Below, in pieces: positions 43,069 through 50,854 of a stretch of DNA of 64,000 bases. The notes below the pieces were generated by a model. The model was given only the letters and a program-made list of their open reading frames with translations, made no database searches and was not told where the DNA came from. A program made the position numbers and the translations under genes. Every line of letters begins with the position of its first letter. Position 1 is the stretch's first letter. Source of the stretch: DATJPR01 sp963752915 (lineage in GTDB: Bacteria; Bacteroidota; Ignavibacteria; UBA10030; UBA6906); assembly GCA_963752915.1 (NCBI GenBank), contig CAVVZZ010000002.1:1-64000 (forward strand), read 5' to 3'.

Positions 43069-44313
43069 TCAAGACGGCAGGTGCCTTTTGAGGAGAGCCG
43101 CGGTCCGTGCCCGGAGAAGAGGCGCTGCATCCCGCATTGCCTCTGCTTTTGTCGTTTCCGGATCGGTGAGCGTTTCAAGGTCTGCGAGACCGAAGAGCTT
43201 CAGAGGGTTATTGCTTGAGACGGAAACGGTTCCGGTCACTGCGAGTACCGGGACGCCGGCATTCGATGCCCGGGTCACTACACCCTGCATCGCTTTCCCT
43301 TGACGGGTCTGCGCGTCCAGACATCCCTCGCCGGTAATCACGATCGACGCTCCCCGGAGGGAATCGTCAAATCGAAGTGCATCGAGAACGATGTCAATTC
43401 CCTTTGTCAGGCGTCCATGGAGAAACGCCATCACCCCGCCCCCCAATCCTCCTGCGGCACCCGAACCTGGGGTCAGGGTCACATCACATCCGCAATCCCT
43501 CTTCATGAGTTCAGAGAGATGCTGCATTCCGAGATCAAGGGCATTAAGAAATTCGGGCATCCCGCCTTTTTGTGGAGCGTACACTCTGGTTGCGCCTTCG
43601 GGGCCAAAGAAAGGGTTTGAAACATCACATGCCGCCGTCACCCTGAGTCGATCGAGTCGCCGGTCCCGCTGGGATAGATCAATCCGGTGAAGCTCCGACA
43701 ACCCGGCTCCACCTTCGGCCACGGGACATCCCCGTGCATCGAGGAAGCCGTATCCGAGTGCACGGGCCATTCCCGTACCCCCGTCATTCGTCGCACTCCC
43801 CCCAAGCCCAAGGAGGACGTCCGTCGCTCCGGCATCGATGGCCGCACGGATGAGCTCACCGACACCATAGGTCGTCGTGATGCGGGGATCGCGTTGTGTT
43901 TCGGGAACGAGTGAGAGCCCCGCGGCCGATGCCATTTCTATGATGGCCGTCGTCATATCGGGGGTCATTGCCCAGTGCGCGTCGACGTTTTGACCGGGGA
44001 GCGGCCCCCGGACTTTCGATGCGCGTACGGTCGCACCGAGCGCCGGTGCAAGGACCGCCACCAACCCCTCTCCGCCATCTGAAAGCGGGACCAGCGCAGT
44101 ACGTGCGTGAGGGAGAACATCGTGAATGCCTCGTGCCATCGCCTCTGCCGCCTCCAACGCGGAGAGCGACCCCTTAAACGACGCGGGCGCAACAATGATC
44201 CGGGCACGGTCCGGGAGAGCGAGTGCTGACGTGGGGGTGGGGAGATGGGGAGATGGGGAGACGTTGGAACTGGGGGACGCGGGGACTTGGAGTTTGTGGG
44301 AAGAATCAACCAT
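43069..44313 (-). CDS. glxK: Glycerate 2-kinase with repeat-encoded N-terminal extension
   Basis: A GlxK/GarK-family kinase that phosphorylates D-glycerate. The family core begins at RIIVAPASFKGSLSALEAA and continues with VPLSDGGEGLVAVL, LGLGGSATNDGGTGMARALG and a C-terminal GEGCLDAQTRQGKAMQGV; with its extension the protein has 414 residues against about 380. The ~37 residues before the core do not belong to the family: they are rich in Pro, Ser and His and are translated from the repeat array at 44231-44300. No ATG, GTG or TTG exists between the array and the core, so the ATG at 44311-44313 is the only standard start. Either the array was absorbed into the gene or a non-standard start is used. 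Confidence 0.88.
   Translation of the reverse strand: MVDSSHKLQVPASPSSNVSPSPHLPTPTSALALPDRARIIVAPASFKGSLSALEAAEAMARGIHDVLPHARTALVPLSDGGEGLVAVLAPALGATVRASKVRGPLPGQNVDAHWAMTPDMTTAIIEMASAAGLSLVPETQRDPRITTTYGVGELIRAAIDAGATDVLLGLGGSATNDGGTGMARALGYGFLDARGCPVAEGGAGLSELHRIDLSQRDRRLDRLRVTAACDVSNPFFGPEGATRVYAPQKGGMPEFLNALDLGMQHLSELMKRDCGCDVTLTPGSGAAGGLGGGVMAFLHGRLTKGIDIVLDALRFDDSLRGASIVITGEGCLDAQTRQGKAMQGVVTRASNAGVPVLAVTGTVSVSSNNPLKLFGLADLETLTDPETTKAEAMRDAAPLLRARTAALLKRHLPS
44231..44300. repeat. 8-bp GGGGAGAY array inside the 5' end of the glycerate kinase gene
   Basis: Four octads on the plus strand (44231-44262), two of them exact GGGGAGAT copies, followed by looser G-rich 7-bp units to about 44300. 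The plus strand has four G-runs of at least four separated by one to four bases, a G-quadruplex pattern. The minus strand is read as the N-terminal extension of the kinase. Confidence 0.8.
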
Positions 44314-44407
44314 GATCGTCTGGGAATACGCAGTGGCTGTGCAGAGTAACCGGGATCGAACTTCTTACATCAACGATCCTACCGCTTACTGCATGGTTCC
44401 TACTGAT

Positions 44408-44522
44408 TCCTGCTTACTGTCTACTGTCCCCTGTCTACTGTCCCCTGTCCCCTGCATCTACTGTCTCCCTGTCCACTGTCTACTGTCCCCTGTCCCCTGT
44501 CTACTGCTTGCTCCCTACTCCC
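44408..44522. repeat. Long 7-bp array (TACTGTC / CCCTGTC) at the end of the NarL-type regulator gene
   Basis: About sixteen units with a 7-bp period, alternating mainly between TACTGTC and CCCTGTC, with one 1-base slip near 44466-44473. It is the longest array of the window. The last five residues and the stop codon of the regulator gene on the minus strand are read from its right end. The remaining bases up to the glycerate kinase start (44314-44407) contain looser related units only. Confidence 0.9.
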
Positions 44523-45241
44523 GGCTCCTCCTCTGTCGCCTCGGCAGTCGTGGCAGGTTTAATTTTGACAAACCCATTCTCGATAGCAAACCGCACAAGG
44601 CGCGCCGTATCATGGAGGTCGAGCTTTTGCATGAGGTTGGTCCGGTGGGTGTTCACGGTCCGGATGCTCAGGAAGAGCTGCTCGGCGATCTTCCGATTGG
44701 TGAAACCTTGCGCAATAAAACGCAGGATTTCGACCTCTCGCTTGGTCAGTTCATAGGAACGATGGACCGTCGTCTGCTCCTCTCCCTTCTTCGCCCGGTC
44801 TTTTTCATTATCGTCCCGATGGATGAACCCGTCGATGATCAGGCGGGACACACCGGGACTGAAGAACCGATCGCCGCTGAGCGCGGAATCGATTGCTGCG
44901 AAGATTTCTTTCTTCCCCGCACTCTTCAGGACATAGCCGCTCGCTCCGGCCTTCAGCAACTGATACACATATTCTTCGTCCTCATGGACAGTCAGGATGA
45001 TGACCTTTGCGAGAGGGACCTCACCCCGGAGCACCCGGGTCGCCTCGATACCGTTCACCTTCGGCATCGAGATATCCATCATGACGATGTCCGGCTTGTG
45101 GCGTTTCGCCAGTGCCACTGCCTCTTCGCCGTCCGCGGCCTCAGCCACCACGTGGTACGATGGGGAACTCTTGAGCAGGGCCCGAATGCCGCTCCGCACC
45201 ACACTGTGATCGTCAACGATGAGTATGCGCGCTTTCTTCAT
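44501..45241 (-). CDS. NarL/FixJ-family response regulator
   Basis: A 246-residue response regulator. The receiver shows ILIVDDHSVVR, phospho-acceptor Asp56 in VMMDISMP, Thr in ILTVHEDE and Lys in YVLKSAGKKE. The C-terminal LuxR-type helix-turn-helix is LTKREVEILRFIAQGFTNRKIAEQLFLSIRTVNTHR. The ATG overlaps the stop of the upstream kinase gene (ATGA), so the two act as a pair. The C-terminal tail after TTAEATEEEPG is VGSKQ-stop, read from the repeat array; the tail is not conserved family sequence. Confidence 0.95.
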   Translation of the reverse strand: MKKARILIVDDHSVVRSGIRALLKSSPSYHVVAEAADGEEAVALAKRHKPDIVMMDISMPKVNGIEATRVLRGEVPLAKVIILTVHEDEEYVYQLLKAGASGYVLKSAGKKEIFAAIDSALSGDRFFSPGVSRLIIDGFIHRDDNEKDRAKKGEEQTTVHRSYELTKREVEILRFIAQGFTNRKIAEQLFLSIRTVNTHRTNLMQKLDLHDTARLVRFAIENGFVKIKPATTAEATEEEPGVGSKQ

Positions 45242-48200
45242 GCGCCAGGAGTCCTTTTGAGAGGGATTGAAGCATGGACCGTGGTCCCGCCGTGCACGTG
45301 CGACGTCACCACACACGTACCGCCAAGAAGCTCCGCCCGTTCGCGCATGCTGATGAGTCCCATCCCATGCCCCAGTTCCCGGGCGTTGATGATATTCGCT
45401 TCGTCGAACCCATTTCCGTCGTCGCGAACAACAAGTTCTGCGTCGTTCTCTCCGCACACCAGTCGGATTGCGATGTCCGAGGCAGCGGCGTGCCGCGCGA
45501 TATTGGTGAGACTTTCCTGGGCGATCCTGTACAAGGCGATTTCGACGTGCGGGTCGAGCCGGCCGATCGAGAGGTTCCTGCTTTCGAGGTGAACCTGGAT
45601 CCCATGCGTTTTCTCGAAGTCCCGGACCAGAAGGTTCATCGCGATTGTCAGGCCGAAATCATCGAGGACCGTCGGCCTCAGGTTCGACGAAAGCCGGCGG
45701 ACCTCCGAGATTGTTTGCTCGAATTGCTTCCGGAAACCCCTGAGCATCCTGGAGGTCTTCCGGTCTGTCAAACGGATCTCGTCTTCCAGGACCTCCATAT
45801 TCAGCTTCATCCCGCTAAGGCGCTGGCAAATGTCATCGTGAAGTTCGCGGGCAATCCGTTGTCGCTCTTCCTCCTGGGCATGCTGCACGCTGATGGCAAA
45901 TCGGCGAAGGTCCTCCGATCGCCGGCGCTCCGTTTCCACGAGCATGTGCTGCAGGCGTTTCTGCTCGGTGATGTCCCGGGCGATCCCGACAAGCGCGATT
46001 GGACTCCCGTGATCTTCGCGGACAACCGACGTGCTCAGAAGAATGGGAAACGATTCGCCGCCTTTGCGGACGACGGTTATCTCGCCTGTCCATCCCCCCC
46101 GGAGCGTTCCGTCGATGATTTCCCGCACGGTTTCCCGTGATGACGCTCTCGCCGTCAGGAATGAGACGTGCCGACGACGCACCTCTTCCTCCGAGAACCC
46201 GAACGTGCGGGTAAACGCCTTGTTAATGGAGAGGATGCGGTATGTTGCATCGGTGATGATCACGCACTCATTCATGCTGGTGAGCGTCGCGGCCAGCATT
46301 TGCATCTGCTGTTCGGTTTCCTTCTTCTGCGTAATGTCTTCCACGATCCGAAGGCAATACAGGAGATCTCCTTCGTCGGTCCGGATGGCGGTCCCGTTGA
46401 CGTTTGCCCATGCGACTGTGCCATCAGCCCGGAGGAATCGCATCTCCCGGTGATACCGGTGAAGTTCTCCGTCCGCCATCCGTTCGAGGTTCCTTCTCTC
46501 CTCATCACAATCCGCGGGATAGACCACATCCTCGAGCTCTTTCCCCTCCAACGCACCCGCGTCGTAGCGGAGCATTTCATTGAGCGCCTGGTTCGTGTGG
46601 ACATGCCTGCCGTCGATGTCCAGAAGAGAGATGCCGATCGGCGCATCAGAAAAGACCGTCCGGAATTGTTCCTCGCTCCGCCTCAGCTCCTCTTCGATGA
46701 CCTTCCGCTCGGTAATATCCTTGATCATGACCGTCGTGAAAGAGCCTTCGCTTCGCGCGAGCGCCATGCGCGACGCGCTGATCGCGCCCCAGATAATGCC
46801 GCCGTCGACCCGCACAAAACGGATTTCGACGCGCGACTTCGGCCCTTCCGCGACATCAGGGTGCAGGAGGACCTCGCGCACTTTTTCCCGATCGTCGGAA
46901 ATAACCAGACTCTCGAAGATCACTTTCACCAGGCCGCCGTCAGGATAGCCGAGCATGCGTTCGAGACTCTGGTTCCGTTCCGTGATGACCCCGTCTTCGT
47001 TCAAGAGGACGATGCCCATCGGCGCGCTCTCGATCATCGTCCGAAAGAGGAGCTCGCTGTTGGAGAGCGCCTCGAGCGCATTCGCGAGCTGTTCCGTTCG
47101 CTGACGGACTTTCTGCTCGAGTTCTCCCGCCGACTTCCGGAGCGAATCTTCCGCAAGCTTCCGCTCCCGATAGTTGCCGATTTGATGTCCGATCGCCTCC
47201 ATCGCTCCGGCAACATCAGGGTCCCAGGGACGCTCAGCACGACTGAAGCACTCGATCACGGCGCTCATTTCATCGCCCGCGCGGACTGGAAACGCGACGA
47301 CCGTCCGGTATCCGCCTCCGCGGAAACCGCTCCGGTCACTGCCGTTCAGGAGTTGCCATTCCAGCCTCCCCCCGGCAAGAACTTTCTGCGGAATGCCGGT
47401 TCGCGGCATCGTAAGACTTCTTACGGCCTGTTCCGGCCGGCAGGCAAGTTCGAGCCTCAGTGTTTCGGGGCGATCGCCGGGCACCCATAGATCGACGAGG
47501 TCCCAATCGAATCGCGAAGCAATGGACTCGAGAATCGTTCGCATGGCGCCTTCGACGGATTCCGATCCGGCAAGGATGGAGGTGATTTCGTATTGTGCTG
47601 CCAGAAGCTGTTTTGCGTTCCGCCGTTCGGTGACATCACGCCCTGCGGATTGATACTCAACGAGGGTGCCGGCGCGATCATACAACGCGTTGTTTGTCCA
47701 CTCAATCCAACGCGTCTCACCGTCGGAGCGAATCACCCGGTTTTCGATCGATACCGATGGGTTCTCCCGGGAAAGCACGGCGATTTCACTCACAACCGTG
47801 GAGTAGTCGTCCGGATGGACGAGTGCCTGATACGGCAATCCGACAGGATTCCCGCGGGAGAGACCGAAGAATCTGCAATAGGCATCATTGACAAACGAAA
47901 TTGTGCCGTCGGGCTTGAACCTGCAGACGAGATCCTCCTGAGCGTCGCTGAGTGGACGAATGCCGGAATCGGAGGATGGAAGGGCGCGCACTGTTTCGGG
48001 GCGGGTAACAACGTCGGCAATAAGCTCGGATTCATCACCGGCGAGTTGATCCATCAGCGAGTGCCAGTCCGAGACATCCCGGATTGCCCCGACGAACTCA
48101 GCGCCATCCCCTCGGTCCCCATGGAGCAGCATTCGGCTGTCAACCATCCACCGGTAGATTCCTCTCGCGTCGCGCCACCGATATTCCACAATGCTCGCCT

Positions 48201-49215
48201 GGGTACTGTCTGGCATAAATCGATCGATCCGGAAATGCTCTTCGAATGCCCCTTGATCGTCGGGATGAATGTGGCTTATCCCTCCGAGGAACTCACGCGT
48301 GACGCACGCTTCCGGCGAAAGTTCCTGATCCGGCGGTGCAAAGCCCGCGAAGTTCTCACACCGGCGGGATGATGGCTCGATCCGATAGGCAGAGTCCCGC
48401 GAAAGATTCTGTCGCGTAAGAGCTGACGGAATCCCTGCGACATAATCCAGCTCTGCAAGTTTTCGACTCGTGATGGTATCAAAGAACACGGAAGCGCCAA
48501 GCGAACGCACGAAGACGCCCATGAGAATCCATTCCCGCTCCTGCGATGTCGCGATCTCTCCGTATGCCGGCCCCTTCGACGTCCGCGCATTGATGAGCAG
48601 TCTGTGCATGAGAGTGACCAGTTCGGGAGGCGCGACTTCCCCGACAGGTTTGCCGAGGAGATCTTCGCGCGTGCGATTCAGAAATTCCATCGCGCTCGCA
48701 TTGACGGAGTTGACATTCCATGCGAGATCAAGTCCGATATAAGAACCGAAAATAGAATCGGTCGGAGGGGTTGCCGGTGTGGTTTCAAACGTCAGCACCA
48801 GTGCCTCGACGTCGCCGAGACAGGTTCGTGCACATGCCGCCCAGTATACGGCATTCTCTTTCGCTCGGGAATTCCACCGCAGCGCGACGCGCGATGTGGT
48901 GCCTTCGGATTTCCAGAGATCAGCCCATCCGGATTCCGGAGTATCGAAGACAGAGAGCAGTTCGGGTGGTGAGGGAAAACGGGAAAGGCCGGGGAAAAGG
49001 TTCAGCAACTTTCGATTAAACCTGAGAATCCTCCCGTTCCTGTCCGCTATGAGGATCGGCAGAGGGATTGCATCCACGACTGCCAGGGAGAGATCTCCGG
49101 CAGGACTGCAAATGGTTCCACTTGAAAGAACAGATCGCCGCGGCTCGGGAATTGTCAACGGGGGATCCTCTCTTCTTCCTCGCACAGAGGAAAATGTAAC
49201 GAGCCGATCCCTCAA
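45238..49215 (-). CDS. Multi-PAS/GAF sensor histidine kinase (HisKA_3 type)
   Basis: A 1325-residue soluble kinase without clear membrane helices. Several PAS domains can be read: around residues 45-110, 150-240, 265-390 and 430-545, then a GAF domain (about 555-700), a coiled-coil linker, and three more PAS domains (RTMIESAPMGIVLLNEDG, QFRTVFSDAPIGISLLDIDG, MNECVIITDATYRILSINKAF) up to about 1105. The NarX-type dimerisation box ERQRIARELHDDICQRLSG carries the phospho-acceptor His. The ATPase domain ends with DDGNGFDE and GHGMGLISMRERAELLGG. The start is a TTG at 49213-49215; later GTG codons are also possible. It probably phosphorylates the NarL-type regulator downstream. Confidence 0.92.
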   Translation of the reverse strand: MRDRLVTFSSVRGRREDPPLTIPEPRRSVLSSGTICSPAGDLSLAVVDAIPLPILIADRNGRILRFNRKLLNLFPGLSRFPSPPELLSVFDTPESGWADLWKSEGTTSRVALRWNSRAKENAVYWAACARTCLGDVEALVLTFETTPATPPTDSIFGSYIGLDLAWNVNSVNASAMEFLNRTREDLLGKPVGEVAPPELVTLMHRLLINARTSKGPAYGEIATSQEREWILMGVFVRSLGASVFFDTITSRKLAELDYVAGIPSALTRQNLSRDSAYRIEPSSRRCENFAGFAPPDQELSPEACVTREFLGGISHIHPDDQGAFEEHFRIDRFMPDSTQASIVEYRWRDARGIYRWMVDSRMLLHGDRGDGAEFVGAIRDVSDWHSLMDQLAGDESELIADVVTRPETVRALPSSDSGIRPLSDAQEDLVCRFKPDGTISFVNDAYCRFFGLSRGNPVGLPYQALVHPDDYSTVVSEIAVLSRENPSVSIENRVIRSDGETRWIEWTNNALYDRAGTLVEYQSAGRDVTERRNAKQLLAAQYEITSILAGSESVEGAMRTILESIASRFDWDLVDLWVPGDRPETLRLELACRPEQAVRSLTMPRTGIPQKVLAGGRLEWQLLNGSDRSGFRGGGYRTVVAFPVRAGDEMSAVIECFSRAERPWDPDVAGAMEAIGHQIGNYRERKLAEDSLRKSAGELEQKVRQRTEQLANALEALSNSELLFRTMIESAPMGIVLLNEDGVITERNQSLERMLGYPDGGLVKVIFESLVISDDREKVREVLLHPDVAEGPKSRVEIRFVRVDGGIIWGAISASRMALARSEGSFTTVMIKDITERKVIEEELRRSEEQFRTVFSDAPIGISLLDIDGRHVHTNQALNEMLRYDAGALEGKELEDVVYPADCDEERRNLERMADGELHRYHREMRFLRADGTVAWANVNGTAIRTDEGDLLYCLRIVEDITQKKETEQQMQMLAATLTSMNECVIITDATYRILSINKAFTRTFGFSEEEVRRRHVSFLTARASSRETVREIIDGTLRGGWTGEITVVRKGGESFPILLSTSVVREDHGSPIALVGIARDITEQKRLQHMLVETERRRSEDLRRFAISVQHAQEEERQRIARELHDDICQRLSGMKLNMEVLEDEIRLTDRKTSRMLRGFRKQFEQTISEVRRLSSNLRPTVLDDFGLTIAMNLLVRDFEKTHGIQVHLESRNLSIGRLDPHVEIALYRIAQESLTNIARHAAASDIAIRLVCGENDAELVVRDDGNGFDEANIINARELGHGMGLISMRERAELLGGTCVVTSHVHGGTTVHASIPLKRTPGA

Positions 49216-49422
49216 TTTCCAGTCGAAGTTCGCGCGATCCCACGATTGGAGGTTTTACGGGGTGGGGCACGGTGGAGCGATACTCCGGGGCAGGAAGATA
49301 CGCAATTGCAATGAGTTACAGCGGTAGGACCGGATTCCCCGGCGGCATCCGAGATTACGCTTCCCTCTCCATGCAGCGTCACCCCAGAGCCGTCGGGTGT
49401 GGCGATCCGGTTTCTCTTTCTC

Positions 49423-49905
49423 TTATCGATGGGGCTGGACGGGGATTTCAAGTCCCAGCCGTTTCAGCACCTTCGGGATTTCTCGTTTTGCGGAGCTCTT
49501 ACAGATGAATCCATCAGCGTCAAGATATTCCGAAAGGACCCGGAACGTCTCTTTCTCGTGAATCGTTGTGAACACGACTTTCGCGAACGGGTGAAGGTTC
49601 TTGATTTGCTGTGTTGCTTCGAAGCCGCTCAACCCGCGTGTGCTCGCATCGATGATTACCAGATCGGGAGAGACTTCGGCCGCGAGTGCAAGAGCTTCAG
49701 ATCCGTCCCGTGCCTCACCGACTATCCGGATCCCTCGTTGTTTCTGGAGGAACTCCACCAGATCAGCGCGGAAGTTGTCATTATCGTCGGCGACCAGAAC
49801 AGTGATCGCATGAGCCCTGCGCGACGGAATGTTCTGCCCTTCGCGAGGCCGACGAGTCTTCTGCCAATCCAGTACTTCCGAATCAACTTTCAAGCTGCCA
49901 ATCAC
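49423..49905 (-). CDS. Receiver-only response regulator
   Basis: A 160-residue protein: a non-conserved lead of about 33 residues and one receiver domain with the acidic pair in VLVADDNDN, phospho-acceptor Asp86 in VIIDASTRG, Thr114 region TTIHEKE and Lys136 in FICKSSAKRE. There is no output domain, so it must act by protein contact, for instance on the large kinase or the sigma factor that flank it. The start is GTG (49903-49905) with AAGG 8 bases before; translation could begin later near AITVLVADD. The 207 bases between it and the kinase gene show nothing recognisable. Confidence 0.85.
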   Translation of the reverse strand: MIGSLKVDSEVLDWQKTRRPREGQNIPSRRAHAITVLVADDNDNFRADLVEFLQKQRGIRIVGEARDGSEALALAAEVSPDLVIIDASTRGLSGFEATQQIKNLHPFAKVVFTTIHEKETFRVLSEYLDADGFICKSSAKREIPKVLKRLGLEIPVQPHR

Positions 49906-49929
49906 TACACAAGCCTTTCCCGCTCACCT

Positions 49930-50505
49930 TCACGATCTCACTGGAGAGGCGAGATACCCATGCTCGCGAGCGTAGGAAGAGAGCTTGTTTTGAAGAAGCT
50001 TTCTTCCCCTGTGCAATCGTGATCGCACGGTCCCGAGAGGACGGTCGACGAACTCCGCGATCTCTTCGTATGTCAGTCCTTCAATGTCGCAGAGGATGAC
50101 CACTGTCCGGAAATCTTCGGGCAGATCGAGGACGGCGGACGACACAACATCGTCCAGCATCCGGTCGAACGAAGCATCGGGTGATTCATCTTTGATTGTG
50201 TTGGTGCGAATGGACGAATAGAAGTTTTGAATGTCATCGTAGTCAACCATCCCCGGCTCTTTCGACTCTTTCCGGTAGCGGTTGATATACGAGTTTTTGA
50301 GAATGCGGAACAGCCAGGCCCGGATGTTCGTGCCCTGCTCATAACGATCCCAGAAACGGTATGCTTTGAGATACGTTTCCTGGACGAGATCGTCGGCGTC
50401 TGCGGGGTTCCCTGTCATCCGCAACGCGTAGTTATACAGCAACTCCGCGTGTCCCAGTGCTTCCCCTTCGAACGCCTTTTGCTTCTCGTTCTTCCCGGCT
50501 CTCAT
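49930..50505 (-). CDS. ECF-type RNA polymerase sigma factor
   Basis: A 191-residue sigma factor of the extracytoplasmic-function group. Region 2 spans GHAELLYNYALRMTGNPADADDLVQETYLKAYRFWDRY with the -10-binding AWLFRILKNSYINRYRK. Region 4 is VLDLPEDFRTVVILCDIEGLTYEEIAEFVDRPLGTVRSRLHRGR, the -35-binding helix-turn-helix. No anti-sigma gene follows; a receiver-only gene does, 24 bases later, which may indicate control by partner switching. The ribosome-binding site AGGAAGGA lies in the arm of a hairpin (50514-50540). Confidence 0.95.
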   Translation of the reverse strand: MRAGKNEKQKAFEGEALGHAELLYNYALRMTGNPADADDLVQETYLKAYRFWDRYEQGTNIRAWLFRILKNSYINRYRKESKEPGMVDYDDIQNFYSSIRTNTIKDESPDASFDRMLDDVVSSAVLDLPEDFRTVVILCDIEGLTYEEIAEFVDRPLGTVRSRLHRGRKLLQNKLSSYAREHGYLASPVRS

Positions 50506-50513
50506 TCGGTCCT

Positions 50514-50540
50514 TCCTGATATGTGGGTTTCATGTCAGGA
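50514..50540 (-). promoter_or_regulatory. Hairpin covering the ribosome-binding site of the sigma factor gene
   Basis: On the minus strand TCCTGACAT (50532-50540) can pair with ATATCAGGA (50514-50522), eight Watson-Crick pairs and one G-T, around a 9-base loop. The 3' arm includes part of the AGGAAGGA ribosome-binding site; the start codon is 8 bases further on. Opening of this stem could be needed for translation. Confidence 0.45.
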
Positions 50541-50658
50541 CGCCCCCCATTGCATGCTGCGTCCCGGGGGTTCCAAGGAGTCTTCCTCCGAGCCTTAGCT
50601 CCCCCTTCTCCCTGGAGTCCCCGGTAGCAACATTGAATATTGACCCAACCGTAGGTGG

Positions 50659-50687
50659 ATGGTACACAGTCAGAACGGAAATGCCAA
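50659..50687 (-). promoter_or_regulatory. Possible promoter of the sigma factor / kinase operon
   Basis: On the minus strand TTGGCA (50682-50687), a 17-bp spacer and TACCAT (50659-50664). The leader would be about 145 bases and include the ribosome-binding-site hairpin. Confidence 0.4.
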
Positions 50688-50746
50688 TACGGTGAATAGT
50701 GTAATTTTAACGCAGAAACTGAGGTAAAGAACTAGGGTAAACACAC

Positions 50747-50758
50747 TACAGCGCTGTA
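50747..50758. other. Perfect 12-bp palindrome
   Basis: TACAGCGCTGTA reads identically on both strands, about 60 bp upstream of the putative sigma-operon promoter. It could be a dimeric repressor site; nothing in the window identifies the protein. Confidence 0.3.
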
Positions 50759-50826
50759 AGAGGAAGACGTACGAAGAACTCAGGAGGGGGAGAGGAGAAT
50801 GGGAAAGGGGGATGGTGGAACTGACC

Positions 50827-50854
50827 CCTGAAGCCTGACGCCTGAAGCCTGGTC
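50827..50854. repeat. 7-bp array (CCTGAAG) bordering the hemN stop
   Basis: Four units with consensus CCTGAAG (units 1 and 3 identical). The last unit reaches the first base of the hemN stop codon on the minus strand. To the left (50771-50815) lies a purine-rich run with GGGGGAGAGG-like segments. Confidence 0.75.

Larger units (their letters stand above)
50541..50826. other. Gene-free stretch upstream of the sigma factor operon
   Basis: The gap between hemN and the sigma factor gene (about 350 bases) holds the putative promoter (50659-50687), a 12-bp palindrome (50747-50758), a purine-rich run (about 50771-50815) and the 7-bp array next to hemN. No gene is supported in it. Confidence 0.5.

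Noticed and set aside
44408..44522. Possible CRISPR array
   Set aside because: Units are 7 bp, contiguous and degenerate, with no spacers, and no cas gene is present.
44126..45592. A 488-codon open frame on the plus strand crossing the repeat block at 44.4 kb
   Set aside because: It covers the opposite strand of three genes and reads the repeat array in the middle; no conserved sequence.
49212..49451. A 79-codon frame between the receiver-only gene and the large kinase
   Set aside because: It overlaps the kinase start, has a basic, low-conservation composition and shows no family motif or good ribosome-binding site.
50550..50590. ECF-type GGAAC -35 element upstream of the sigma factor gene (autoregulation)
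   Set aside because: GGAAC is present on the minus strand, but no convincing -10 follows at the right distance, so it may be chance.
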